DNA of 64,000 nt from Physcomitrium patens (lineage: Eukaryota > Streptophyta > Bryopsida > Funariales > Funariaceae), in contig NC_037271.1 in the NCBI RefSeq assembly GCF_000002425.4, positions 13,799,903-13,863,902 on the forward strand, written 5' to 3'. The position numbers and the translations under genes were made by a program. This document shows positions 13,395-22,890 of the stretch, in pieces. The first letter of the stretch is position 1. Every line of letters starts with the position of its first letter. The notes below the pieces were generated by a model. It saw nothing but the letters and a program-made list of their open reading frames with translations. It did not search any database and was not told where the DNA came from.

Positions 13395-14793
13395 ATTGTA
13401 AAGAAGCAAGTGAATTCAATTTTTTAAATTTATTCTAAATCCACTAATTACTACAATTTTGTATATAAATTTATTGACAAACCATTGCTAAAATAAATAA
13501 TATTGTATAAAAATAAGAAAATTACACAAGATTCTTTCATTTTTATTGCCTTGTAATCTATTCAAATCTTACATACAAACATAGATTATAAATTGAAAAG
13601 ATCAATTAAAGTAAAATTAATAGTGGTTGCAATGTTGAAATAATTAGCATTTGATATAGATATTTATAATATATCTTCTTAATATGGTATTAAAAAAATT
13701 AAATTGATCTTATGTAGCTAATTTATTAAAAATGCATAATCATCAAAGAATAAGTAATTTTTAAAGTTTATTAGTAGTCTTAAAGATAAAATACTTTTAA
13801 ATAAAATTAATAATTTTAAAGATCTAATCAATGTTATTATTTTGGCCCTAGGTGGTACACATAATATTAAAAAAAAATTACATGACAAAAATATATATGA
13901 CAAAAACTTATATGACAAGACATTCTATAATTATTGGAATAAAAGTTACAAATATGATTATGCAATTAAAAATAGATTATAGATTTTGAAATTTTTACAT
14001 CTTATGTACAACTGAAGTGATTTTGTTTCATTGGAGTTCTCTCCTTGATTAAAAATTTTCATTTAATTAGAAAGATACTTGGTCCTACTCCCATTCATGT
14101 AAAGATGTCATGTTCATTTTGATTATATGGCACAAGGGTGTAGTGGTTAAGACTTGGAAGAGAAAAATTAGCCCCAATATTAATATTTATTGTACTATAT
14201 ATTAGCTCCAAATACTTGATTCCATTCTCTATTGGTTTTGGGATTGTCATCAAGTCCATTTCATTTGGAATTGGACTATTTTTTATTTTTTATTTTATTT
14301 ATTTTTTCAATACAAATCAACATCCAATTTCTAGAATAAGAGTCTTTTGAAATCCTTTATATGACAACAAGATATTTTTACAAGATCTCTTTTCTTTAGA
14401 TTCAGATATTTTCTTTAAACTTGGTCCTTGTTAAAAGAAACTTTACTTATAGACTACTTAGATTTAAAGAAATAAGTTTGTTTTTTTAAAATGAAGTAGG
14501 GAATATACTTCATACTAGAAGTATAGTTTGGTAGGGTCTTATCAAATACAAAAAAAATTATTAGAAATTTGTTAAAAAAAAAATTAACAAAACACTCGCA
14601 ACATAAGTCTTCTATACTCAAGAATTGAAATAGCTTCTTGATGACTAAACATCTACTTGGTTCCAGATATGACAAGGTTATTAATTAAAATTCTAAAATA
14701 ATGCAATGTAGTGTGAATATACATGAAAGTATAAATGAACTTGCTTTAAAAGTTGTTTCAAGTTCTTGGTACTCTTAGCATTACCTTTGGATA
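12461..14793. other. AT-rich intergenic DNA
   Basis: AT-rich DNA with (TA)n at 12663-12707 and 13361-13390 and no recognisable gene. A short tRNA box-A-like string (GGGTGTAGTGGTTAAGAC, about 14138-14155) has no acceptor stem or box B and is not called as a tRNA. Confidence 0.6.
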
Positions 14794-14795
14794 TA

Positions 14796-15010
14796 CAACA
14801 ACTCAGAAAATTGTTTCAATGTTGACATATTTTGGAAAGAATGGTGTATTACAAATAAATTGTAGTGAATAATAACACATGGTTTGTATAGAAAATAAAG
14901 TATTGTTTTACAACTATCAAATGAATCTAAGTTGAAAAGAATCAATTAAGTAATTGTAGAGCTATGACCAATTTAATTTGGAATAATATTGAAACATTTT
15001 TTTTGAGCAT
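14796..15010 (+). repeat. left inverted repeat of the Tc1-like transposon
   Basis: About 215 bp, inverted with respect to 22891-23104. It starts near TCAGAAAATTGTTTCAATG (14803-14821) and ends with an inverted version of the same motif at about 14988-15006. The two arms differ by scattered substitutions, indicating age. Confidence 0.8.
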
Positions 15011-15026
15011 GTTATCCAATTATATA

Positions 15027-15292
15027 TCAATATTTTGTAGGACCTCTTTTGGCCTTGATAACTACTTTCAACTTCCTAAGCATACTTTCTATTAACTTTT
15101 GGTACAAAACTGCTTCAATATTATTCTATTCCGTAGCTATTCTTTCCCATAATTCCAAAATTCCTTTTGGTTTTATCTTCCAAGTGTTGAGCTAGCATTT
15201 GAGGTACTCCGAAAGATGTATAGTAAGATTAAGATCAAGAAACTAAGCAGGCCAATATCTTACTTTAATCCCATGATGATTAATCTACTTCT
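15027..15292 (-). pseudogene. Tc1 transposase, C-terminal part
   Basis: Read on the minus strand from the LTR junction at 15292, this continues the transposase frame of 21686-22440. It shows a decayed WPA.SPDLN.IE region holding the third catalytic acidic site, then ELWERI, KLIESM and a terminal KAKRGPTKY followed by TGA at 15027. In-frame stops (for example W to TAG just after the junction and Q to TAG in the WPAQ motif) make it non-functional. The continuity of the frame across the LTR element, using one copy of the 5-bp duplication, is the best evidence that the chromovirus inserted here. Confidence 0.8.
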
Positions 15293-15853
15293 TGTCACGG
15301 CCATAATCATGTAAGCTAATAATTACATATACAAATAGGAAGAAGTAAGTAAAAGTAGGTAAAAGTAAGTTAATTCTATAATATTTAATATGGAAGCTTC
15401 TTAGAAGCTCCTTAGACGCTGCTTTGACTTCATAGGTGTCTTTAATTGACTTTTTGGATTAGAAACGTGGTCAACAAGTTGGCCATGTGCCACACATGTT
15501 GTTAGCTTGAAGATCAAGCTAACTATGTCGCCCACACGTAGAAAAACTTGCCTTGTAAGTCAAGGCATGTGTCCTACAACGTCAACACATATTGGAGGTC
15601 CTATAGAACGTTGCCACGTAGTCCCTAGTTAGATAGTATATATAGAGACAAGAGTAAAGGCTTCTTCACTCTTGTCAACTCCTTTCTTGCTTCTAGTCTA
15701 GTTTCAAGGGTCTCTAGTTTTCTTGTCTTTTGGCAATAGCCATTCCAGTTTCTCTTTCAATATATATACTTGTTTATATATATTTTGTTACCTTTCTTTG
15801 AGTGAAGGCTCACTTGTCTGAATTGTTTTTTCATCGAGTTCTTGTCCTTGATA
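15293..15853 (+). repeat. 5' LTR of chromovirus copy 1
   Basis: Begins TGTCACGG and ends CCTTGATA (CCTTGACA in the 3' LTR). It contains a TATA-like TAGTATATATAGA at about 15634-15646 and the palindrome GAAGCTTC at 15393-15400 followed 3 nt later by a decayed second copy. Confidence 0.9.
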
Positions 15854-15876
15854 GATTGACAAGAGTACACCTACAA

Positions 15877-15885
15877 TATCAGAGC
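15877..15885 (+). promoter_or_regulatory. weak candidate primer-binding site of chromovirus copy 1
   Basis: TATCAGAGC matches the inner part of the usual plant primer site complementary to the 3' end of initiator tRNA-Met (TGGTATCAGAGC), but the TGG is missing and the site lies 23 nt past the LTR end instead of next to it. Copy 2 has the same arrangement (about 38918-38926), so the layout is a family trait. The true primer may be different. Confidence 0.3.
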
Positions 15886-16065
15886 TTTGTCTAATCTTGA
15901 TTAAGAGTGGATTACCTTTTTTTCTTGATAAGATATAAGCATATTAGAAGTTGCGGATTACCCTCTTCTAAACTGATATTGTCTTTAGTATTTTCTTTGT
16001 CTGCAAGTCCTCTCTTCTATTTGTCTTGAGCGATATTAGACATCTTCTCTCTTCTAAATGTTATC

Positions 16066-17073
16066 ATGGCAGAACTTCTTGAAATGAAGAGTGCAATGGC
16101 ACAAATGCAAGAGCAATTGAGGGAGTTAATGCTTGCGATGCATCAACTCAATTTACCAACACAAGGAGCAACAAAATTGGCAGGAAGTGAAGATATAGAA
16201 ATGGTTGGAGCTCCTTCAACATCTGCACCAAATCATGTCCTTTTTCCTATGGTGGAACGCCCTTCAAATGTTACAGAACCAAGAATTGCCCTACCCGAGA
16301 AGTTTGATGGCACTAAATCTAAGTTTTGAGGATTTATCAATTAAGTGCAACTTGTGATTGAACTTCAACCCCAAAGCTATCCAACTCTAGGATCACAAGT
16401 TAGATTCATTGGTATGCTTCTTTCAGATTCGGCATTATCGTGGTTTTCATCTTTTTTTGAACGACGAGATCCAATATTGGATAATCTAGAGGCTTTTTTG
16501 GCTGAGTTTCGATCCATGTATGGAGAACATGATGCAATTCGTGTTTCAACCAATAAGATCCGTATTTTACGACAAGGCAATCGATCAGTAACGTTATATG
16601 CTTCACAATTTCAATAACTTGCAACTGATATCAAGTGAGATGATGCTGCACTTATTAGCCAATTTTTCTACGGATTACAATATGAGGTAAAAAAATTAAT
16701 GCTCAACTTACCTGATCCTCAAACATTCAGTCAAACAATTGACTTTGTTGTGAAGTATGATAATCGCTTTTTTGAATTCTGATCTGAGAACCGTACAAGT
16801 GGACCTCAACGTTACTATAATTCAATGGCAACACCAACATCTCTTCAACACATACATTCGGAAGTAGAGGACATGCAAATTGATGCAGTACGTTTCAAAC
16901 CTCTTAATGAGCAAGAAAAGACTCATCGTTGTGAAGAAGGATTATGTTTATATTGTGGAGAATCAAAGCACACTGCTCAGCATTGTCCAAAGAAACGACG
17001 TAATCACAAAATGAAGAGTATGGCTGTAAAAGAAGATAATATGTCGGAAAACGAGTTTGTCCAGCTACAATAG
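16066..17073 (+). pseudogene. gag: chromovirus gag, copy 1
   Basis: Starts at an ATG after a roughly 210-bp leader. The capsid-like region includes EKFDGTKSKF and ALSWFSSFFERRDPILDNL; the nucleocapsid zinc knuckle reads CLYCGESKHTAQHC (about 16948-16989, CX2CX4HX4C intact). In-frame stops near 16327 (TGA) and 16615 (TAA), and a further TGA near 16783, break it. It would have formed the particle that packages element RNA. Confidence 0.85.
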
Positions 17074-17078
17074 GGACC

Positions 17079-17560
17079 ATGCGGCTGGAACCTTGCACAA
17101 CTTCTAGTAAAGGTCCTATTCTCTCCTTAGAGCCCTCTCCTTGTTTTACATTAAATGTTATTTTAAGACCTAAACATTACAAAGTCTCTGCCTTGTTAGA
17201 TTCAGGAGCCTCAGCGTATTTTTTAGATGAAGAATTTACTAAAAGACATAGCATATCTTTAGTAAAGAAAATGAAACCTGTTCATGTAAAAGTCATAGAT
17301 GGTCGTCCATTGTCTTCTGGAGATATTACTCACGAAATCCTTCCTATAGAAGTAATAATCAATGGTCATAATAGTTTTTTAGTATTTAATATCATTAGAT
17401 CTCCCTCTAATCCAGTCATTTTAGGTTTATCATGATTAGAAAAATACAACCCTCAAATAGACTGGATTTTCTGAAACTTTCACTTTCTCTGAAAGTATAA
17501 CTAATAGTGTAGTTAAGCAAGTAGAGAGTCATAAGTCCAATGAATTAAACCCATATTTAT
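17079..17560 (+). pseudogene. chromovirus protease region, copy 1
   Basis: A retropepsin-like aspartic protease: the active-site motif LLDSGASAYFLD (D-S-G-A) is intact near 17196-17230. The frame stops at 17433-17435, where a Trp codon of the conserved LGL.WL stretch has become TGA. It would have cleaved the gag-pol polyprotein. Confidence 0.75.
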
Positions 17561-18466
17561 AGGTGCAAAAGCTTTCTTGCATGCTGCTATGAAAGAATCA
17601 CCATACATTATTTATGCTACACCCATTTCTACTGGTGAAAAAACTTCAAGTGGCATTCCAAGCCAATATTAAGAATTTCAAGATGTATTCGAAAAAAAAA
17701 ATGTGGATACACTTCCGAAACATCGTCCCTATGATTGATCAATTGACCTTCAAGAAAGAGCACAACCGCCATTCGGACCAATCTATAGTTTATCACAAAA
17801 TGAGTTGGTTGAACTCAAGGAATATATTGAAGAAAATCTAGCCAAGAATTTCATACGCCATTCTAAATCTCCGGCAGGAGCTCCAATTCTATTTGTGAAG
17901 AAAAAAATGGATCATTGCGGATGTGTCTTGATTATCGAGGACTCAACAAGATTACCATCAAAAACAAATATCCACTACTTTTAATATCCGGACTTCTTGA
18001 TCAACTAAATCAAGCTAAGATATATACAAAAATAGATCTTCGAGGAGCATACAATCTAGTACGCATCAAAGAAGGAGATGAATGGAAGACTGCGTTTCGA
18101 ACTAGGTATGGACATTTTGAATACAACGTCATGCCTTTTGGACTTACAAATGCACCAACAGCTTTTCAACATCTAATGAATGATGTTTTTTGAGAGTTTT
18201 TGGACGATTTTGTGGTATGTTATCTAGACGAAATCTTGATCTATTCTAAGAATCCAAAAGAACATGAACTTCATGTTCGTCGTGTGTTACAAAAATTAAG
18301 AGATACAGGACTCTATGCCAAGATAGAAAAATGTATATTCCACACTACTCAAGTCGATTTCTTAGGTTACATCATTTCAAATGATGGACTTATGATGGAT
18401 CCTAAGAAAATTCAAACTATTATAGACTAGAAGATCCCAAAAACGGTAAGAGATGTCCAATATTTT
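17561..18466 (+). pseudogene. chromovirus reverse transcriptase, copy 1
   Basis: Contains [41 protein letters not shown] and LGYIISNDG, all standard Ty3/gypsy RT blocks. The catalytic YxDD box reads YLDE (18221-18232), so the second Asp is Glu. A one-base loss near 17907 shifts the frame against copy 2, and stops lie near 18191 and 18428. RNA-templated DNA synthesis is therefore unlikely from this copy. Confidence 0.88.
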
Positions 18467-20419
18467 TTGGGATTTGCCAACTACTATCGAATCTTCATCA
18501 AAGACTTCTCTCGAGTTGCAGCTCCACTTACACGTTTGACTTGTAAAGACAAACTCCAATGGAATCAAGAAGCGGAAGTTGCTTTTGAATCTTTGAAGAC
18601 AGCGTTTGTTTCTGTACCAATCTTGTATCGTGTTGATTTTTTCAAAGCATTCTTTATGGAAACAGATGCATCGGACTTTGCTCTGGGTGCGGTTTTATCA
18701 CAAATGGGAACAAATGACAAACTTCATCCAGTAGCCTTTCATTCAAGAAAATTCTCAGCAGCAGAAAGCAATTATGAGATCCACGACAAAGAACTTCTTG
18801 CAATTGTGGATTCTTTTCAAGAATGGCATCATTATCTAGAAGGCACTTCTAGTCCAATTATCGTGTATACGGATCACAAGAACCTCAAATATTTTATGTT
18901 AGCACGCATATTAAATCGTCACCAAGCTCGTTGGAGCATGTCTTTATCAAGATTCGAGTTCATCATCACTTATCGGCCAGAAAAACAACAAGGTTTATCC
19001 GATGTCTTGTCTAGACGTTCTTATCTTGCACCAAAAGAAGGAGATGCAGCTTTTGAGCAACAAAGAATGGTTCTCTTGAAGCCGAAACAATTTCATCTTC
19101 GAGCAATAAAATCAACATTGATTGTTGATTTAACTTTCCTTAAGCAAGTCCAATTAAGTATGTCTTCAGACCCTCTTGTTCATGATATCAAGAACAATTC
19201 TTCTAAATCTCATGATCCATCTAAATTTGAATTCAACAACAACCTATTCTATTTCGAAGGACGCCTATATGTTCTAGAAAGAGAAGCTCGTTTACGTGTT
19301 CTTCAAGCTCGTCACAACTTCCCAACAACAGGACATTTTGGATATAATAAGACTTTGGAGCTGATATCTAGGGATTTTTGGTGGCCTCAAATGTGGAAGG
19401 CAGTTAAAGATTTTGTACAATCATGTGAAGTTTGCTCAAGATCGAAAACTCCTCGTCATCGACCTTTTGGACTTCTTCAGCCATTATCCATTCCAGAACA
19501 ACCATGGTCTTCTGTTTCTATGGACTTCATCACGGATCTTCCAATCTCAGGTTCTTATGACTCTATATTCGTGATAGTAGATCGTTTCACCAAGATGACA
19601 CATTTTGTACCATGTACAAAATCTATCACAGGTGAAGAAACAGCTAAGCTCTTTCTTGACAATATCTATCGCTATCATGGATTATCCAAGGATATTATAT
19701 CAGATAGGGGAACTCAATTTGTATCAAGATTTTGGCGAACTCTTTTCAAGATTCTTAAAGTGGATATAAAACTATCTTCGACATTCCATCCTCAAACTGA
19801 TGGACAAACGAAGCGTGTTAATCAAGTTTTGGAGCAATATTTAAGATGTATCATTAATTACCAACAAGGTGATTGGACAACTCTTTTGCCATTGGCAGAA
19901 TTTGCTTACAATAACACGATACACTCTTCTACAAAACAAACACCTTTCTTTGCTAATTATGGTTATCATCTACGACTTGATACTTTTGACTTTTCAAAAG
20001 TTGATAATCCTGCTGCAAAAGATTTGGCAATTCATTTATCAGATCCATATGCAATGATGAAGGCACAGTTAAAAGAGGCTCAACAACAACAAAATGCCAA
20101 TGCGGATGTCTATCGAAAGGAACAACCATCATTCATCTTGGGTGATAAGGTATGGCTACTTCGTCGCAATATCAAGACCACTCGTCTTTGTGACAAGTTG
20201 GACTATCGAAGGCTGGGACTATTTTCTATTTCTGCACAAATCAATCGAGTTGCATATCGTTTACATCTACCGGAGTCAATGAAAATCCATCCAGTATTCC
20301 ACGTGTTTCTTCTTGAACCATACAAGACAGTGAACATACCAAGAAGACGACAAGCTCCACCTCCTCCTATAGAAGTGGACAATAATGAAGAGTTTGAAGT
20401 AGAAGAAGTCTTAGATTAA
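18467..20419 (+). CDS. pol: chromovirus RNase H and integrase, copy 1 (open 650 codons)
   Basis: An uninterrupted frame that begins in the RT connection region (FANYYRIFIKDFSRVAAPLT). RNase H follows, with ETDASDFALGAVLSQ, the DKELLAIVDSF stretch and YTDHKNLKYF. The integrase zinc domain comes next (the HH pair near GHFGYNKT, then CEVC), then the catalytic core with [21 protein letters not shown] and NQVLEQ, giving D, D and E. A GPF/GLF-type region leads to the chromodomain. The first residue shown is not a true start, since this is the interior of a gag-pol polyprotein. All catalytic residues of integrase that I can identify are present. It would insert element DNA into chromatin, but the upstream parts of the polyprotein are broken. 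Confidence 0.85.
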   Translation: MGFANYYRIFIKDFSRVAAPLTRLTCKDKLQWNQEAEVAFESLKTAFVSVPILYRVDFFKAFFMETDASDFALGAVLSQMGTNDKLHPVAFHSRKFSAAESNYEIHDKELLAIVDSFQEWHHYLEGTSSPIIVYTDHKNLKYFMLARILNRHQARWSMSLSRFEFIITYRPEKQQGLSDVLSRRSYLAPKEGDAAFEQQRMVLLKPKQFHLRAIKSTLIVDLTFLKQVQLSMSSDPLVHDIKNNSSKSHDPSKFEFNNNLFYFEGRLYVLEREARLRVLQARHNFPTTGHFGYNKTLELISRDFWWPQMWKAVKDFVQSCEVCSRSKTPRHRPFGLLQPLSIPEQPWSSVSMDFITDLPISGSYDSIFVIVDRFTKMTHFVPCTKSITGEETAKLFLDNIYRYHGLSKDIISDRGTQFVSRFWRTLFKILKVDIKLSSTFHPQTDGQTKRVNQVLEQYLRCIINYQQGDWTTLLPLAEFAYNNTIHSSTKQTPFFANYGYHLRLDTFDFSKVDNPAAKDLAIHLSDPYAMMKAQLKEAQQQQNANADVYRKEQPSFILGDKVWLLRRNIKTTRLCDKLDYRRLGLFSISAQINRVAYRLHLPESMKIHPVFHVFLLEPYKTVNIPRRRQAPPPPIEVDNNEEFEVEEVLD

Positions 20420-20566
20420 AGGTGACGTCAAAATAAATTAGAATATCTTATCCATTGGCGCGGATATGGTATTAGTGAACGCACATGGGAGCCAATAAAA
20501 AATCTTGTAAATGCAGCAAAGGCGGTGGAGGCTTTTCATCGACGACATCCATCAAAATCAAGATGA
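20395..20566 (+). pseudogene. integrase C-terminal chromodomain, copy 1
   Basis: Overlaps the end of the integrase frame and continues past its stop: FEVEEVLD, two stops (TAA, TGA), then LEYLIHWRGYGISERTWEP and AVEAFHRRHPSK before a final TGA. The aromatic pattern (Y, W, W) is that of a chromodomain, which in chromoviruses guides integration to marked chromatin. Copy 2 has a stop-free equivalent of the first interruption (VLDSRRRRNKLEY type), so the stops here are lesions. Confidence 0.8.
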
Positions 20567-20660
20567 AAACCTTCTTTATAAAAGAAACAACATCTAGGTA
20601 AGATAACATTCTACTTTCAATTCTTGTTCGTAGCTTCGTTGTAGTAGTGGCGCTCAAGAG

Positions 20661-21083
20661 ATGGAGAACCAACAACCAGCGGATTCAACTCAAGAGCCTT
20701 CATTTGTTGACCTGCCAGATGAGACTTTACGATTGTCACAACCTTCAAGACGACGCAATCGAGATGAAGATCTTCAAGAACGACATGTTCTTCCTCGAAT
20801 AGATGGTGAGATACAACGCGTTTGGTATCACGATTTGGGAAAGAACTCCCGATGTTTGATGATTTTGCTAGAGGTAGGAACAACTCCTGATGGTGTTCCA
20901 AATATATTATTCGAAGGAAGTTACGAAGGCCTCAACAATGATCAAATAAATGGGTGGTCTTCCCGCCCTGGTATGAGACACTACCGATGGTTGAAAGGCC
21001 CTATCAATCATCTTCGAAGAGAACAGAGATCAGAGTATGTGGCGAATACAATTCGTCGCATCATAGATTTCCTCAACATATGA
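20661..21083 (+). CDS. extra ORF of the chromovirus, 140 residues, unknown function
   Basis: An intact ATG-to-stop frame between the chromodomain and the polypurine tract, on the same strand as pol and about 95 bp after the chromodomain stop. The N-terminal third is polar and charged with an SRRRNRDED stretch. The rest is mixed and reads like a small folded domain with aromatic and Gly residues (RVWYHDLG, LFEGSYEGL, RPGMRHYRWLKG), ending in an Arg-rich helix-like tail. No Cys-His cluster, signal peptide or membrane segment is seen. I do not recognise the family. Decayed homologues occupy the same place in copy 2 (about 44917-45340) and, truncated, in copy 3 (56401-56565), so it belongs to the family and is not a chance frame. 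It may be expressed by readthrough, by splicing or from its own promoter; nothing in the sequence decides. Confidence 0.65.
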   Translation: MENQQPADSTQEPSFVDLPDETLRLSQPSRRRNRDEDLQERHVLPRIDGEIQRVWYHDLGKNSRCLMILLEVGTTPDGVPNILFEGSYEGLNNDQINGWSSRPGMRHYRWLKGPINHLRREQRSEYVANTIRRIIDFLNI

Positions 21084-21110
21084 TAACCGCTCCTCGTGGA
21101 ACTCGTCTCT

Positions 21111-21124
21111 AGAAGGGGGGATAA
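21111..21124 (+). promoter_or_regulatory. polypurine tract of chromovirus copy 1
   Basis: AGAAGGGGGGATAA directly precedes the 3' LTR. Copy 2 has AAAAGGGGGGATAA at the same place (45368-45381). This is the expected primer for plus-strand DNA synthesis. Confidence 0.85.
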
Positions 21125-21685
21125 TGTCACGGCTATAATCATGTAAGCTAATAATTACATATACAAATAGTTAGAAGTAAGTAAAAGTAGGTAAAAATAA
21201 GTTAATTCTATAATATTTAATATGGAAGCTTCTTAGAAGCTTCTTAGACGTTGCTTTGACTTCATAGGTGTCTTTAATTGACTTTTTGGATTAGAAACGT
21301 GATCAACAAGTTGGCCATGTGCCACACATGTTGTTAGCTTGAAGATCAAGCTAACTATGTGGCCCACACGTAGAAAAACTTGCCTTGTAAGTCAAGGCAT
21401 GTGTCCTACAAAGTCAACACATGTTGGAGGTTCTATAGAACGTCGCCACGTAGCCCCTAGTTAGATAGTATATATAGAAACAAGAGTGAAGGCTTCTTCA
21501 CTCTTGTCAACTCTTTTCTTGCTTCTAGTCTAATTTCAAGGGTCTCTAGTTTTCTTGTCTTTTGGCAATAGCCATTCCAGTTTCTCTTTCAATATATATA
21601 CTTGTTTATATATATTTTGTTATCTCTCTTTGAGTGAAGGCTCACTTGTCTGATTTGTTTTTTCATCGAGTTCTTGTCCTTGACA
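21125..21685 (+). repeat. 3' LTR of chromovirus copy 1
   Basis: TGTCACGG to CCTTGACA. It has a TATA-like site at 21466-21478 and two perfect GAAGCTTC palindromes. Its right border is fixed by the resumption of the Tc1 transposase frame immediately after the 5-bp duplication. Confidence 0.92.
21225..21243 (+). promoter_or_regulatory. paired heat-shock-element-like palindromes in the LTR
   Basis: GAAGCTTCTTAGAAGCTTC contains two nGAAnnTTCn units with 3 nt between them, about 225 bp upstream of the LTR TATA-like site. One or both units are kept in every LTR of this family in the window (15393, 38435-38453, about 45485, about 50369, about 56666). Heat-shock factor binding is an inference from the consensus only. 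Confidence 0.45.
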
Positions 21686-22440
21686 CTTCCATGCTAGTTT
21701 TGAATTATGCTTGGGATCATTATCTTGGTGAAAAATCACCTCGTCCTCAGAAGTGTTAGATTCTTCAATGTTAGGAAGTAAGATTTTTTCAAGAATTTCC
21801 TTAAATTGCTTAGCATCCATCTTCCTCTCAATCTCTGCCATCATTCCAACTCCATTCCATCCCATACAATTTCATACCATTATATTTCCACTCCCATGTT
21901 TATCTATTTCTTGGACCTTTTTGTCAAGCAAGGACTGATGCTTTTCTTTCTACATCAACTTTTTGCCATCTATTCCAAATCTGTTGATTTTGTCTCATTT
22001 GACCAAATAATCTTCTATTAATCCTTTACAATCAATTCTTTGTACTTCAGAGCAAAATTCAAGCATTGTTTCTAATAGCAGGTAGATAGAAGTGGTTTTT
22101 TTTTTTTCACCACGGCTTTCATATTCCATTTCTTGAGAACATTTTGAATGATTTGAGATGACATATGATTACTAATAATATTATTAAGGATTTTAGCAAC
22201 CTCATAGCATTTTAAGCCTTCCAAATATTGATTTGGCAAATGATTTTCTTTTCATCTACTATAGTGAGTTTCTTTGATTTGCCTAATTTAAGGTTCTCCC
22301 TATTAAAAGTGATATTTTTTTTCTAGCCTAGAGATTGTAGCATTAGGAGAGCCAAGTTCAAAAGTAATTTGGCCATAAGATTTTTGAGAATGAAGAAGAA
22401 CAAAGGTGATATTATCATCGAAAGAGAGGGAAATGGATCT
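21686..22440 (-). pseudogene. Tc1 transposase, N-terminal and central part
   Basis: Read on the minus strand from about 22440. It has the helix-turn-helix region (SYGQITFELGSPNATISRL), a second DNA-binding stretch with NVLKKWNMKAVVKKK, the region equivalent to W-DETKINRFGSDGKKW in decayed form, GWNGVGMMAEIE, and VIFHQDNDPKHNSKLAWK with the second catalytic Asp. Several frameshifts and stops occur. The frame runs into the chromovirus border at 21686 and continues at 15292. Confidence 0.82.
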
Positions 22441-22554
22441 CATAGTTATTCAAGGAATTGTCAAGGACACAAGAATTTGACAAAGAAATATGTCAAGATT
22501 AAAAACAAAGAATGAAATTGATAGCAAAAGTGGTTCCAAAGACTTCTATTTATA

Positions 22555-22720
22555 CTATAATGAAGATTATAGAAGTCTATGGTACTTTCTATAGAAGTTT
22601 TTATAAGTCTAAAGAGGCTTCTAGAAGCCTATGGAACTTTCTAAAAGTTTGTAGAAGATTCTATAAGTATCTAAAAGTTTCTAGAAATTTTAAAAAAATT
22701 CTAAAAGGTCCTAGAATGTG
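22555..22720 (-). repeat. TTCTAGAA-type repeats upstream of the Tc1 transposase
   Basis: A run of short related units, including the palindromes GGCTTCTAGAAGCC (about 22616-22629) and TTTCTAGAAA (about 22678-22687), mixed with imperfect TTCTAAAAG and GAAGATTC forms. It lies between the transposase start and the right inverted repeat, where a promoter would be. The palindromes fit the nTTCnnGAAn consensus. Confidence 0.5.
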
Positions 22721-22890
22721 GTAATTTGGAATATGTCCGTGCTAGAAATTGTAATTAAGAATGGTACTTTTATAGTTGCTATTAAGTATTAATGATGTTA
22801 TTAGATTAGTAATAATATTTTCATAGTAAATGTGATGATAATAGAATGCTATAATATTAAGTAATTGATAGAATCCAAAAATTAGATACC

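Larger units (their letters stand above)
15293..21685 (+). mobile_element. Ty3/gypsy chromovirus, copy 1
   Basis: A 6393-bp LTR retrotransposon with 561-bp LTRs, gag, protease, reverse transcriptase, RNase H, integrase, a chromodomain and an extra ORF before the polypurine tract. Flanks CTTCT (15288-15292) and CTTCC (21686-21690) look like a 5-bp target duplication with one later change. The LTRs differ at about 21 sites by my manual comparison (about 4 percent), so it is not recent but is by far the best preserved of three copies here. Gag and the 5' half of pol carry stops and frameshifts, while the 3' half of pol is open for 650 codons. Confidence 0.92.

Noticed and set aside
14138..14155. 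tRNA-like box A string GGGTGTAGTGGTTAAGAC
   Set aside because: No acceptor stem, anticodon arm or box B follows at the right distance; not a tRNA and not enough for a SINE call.
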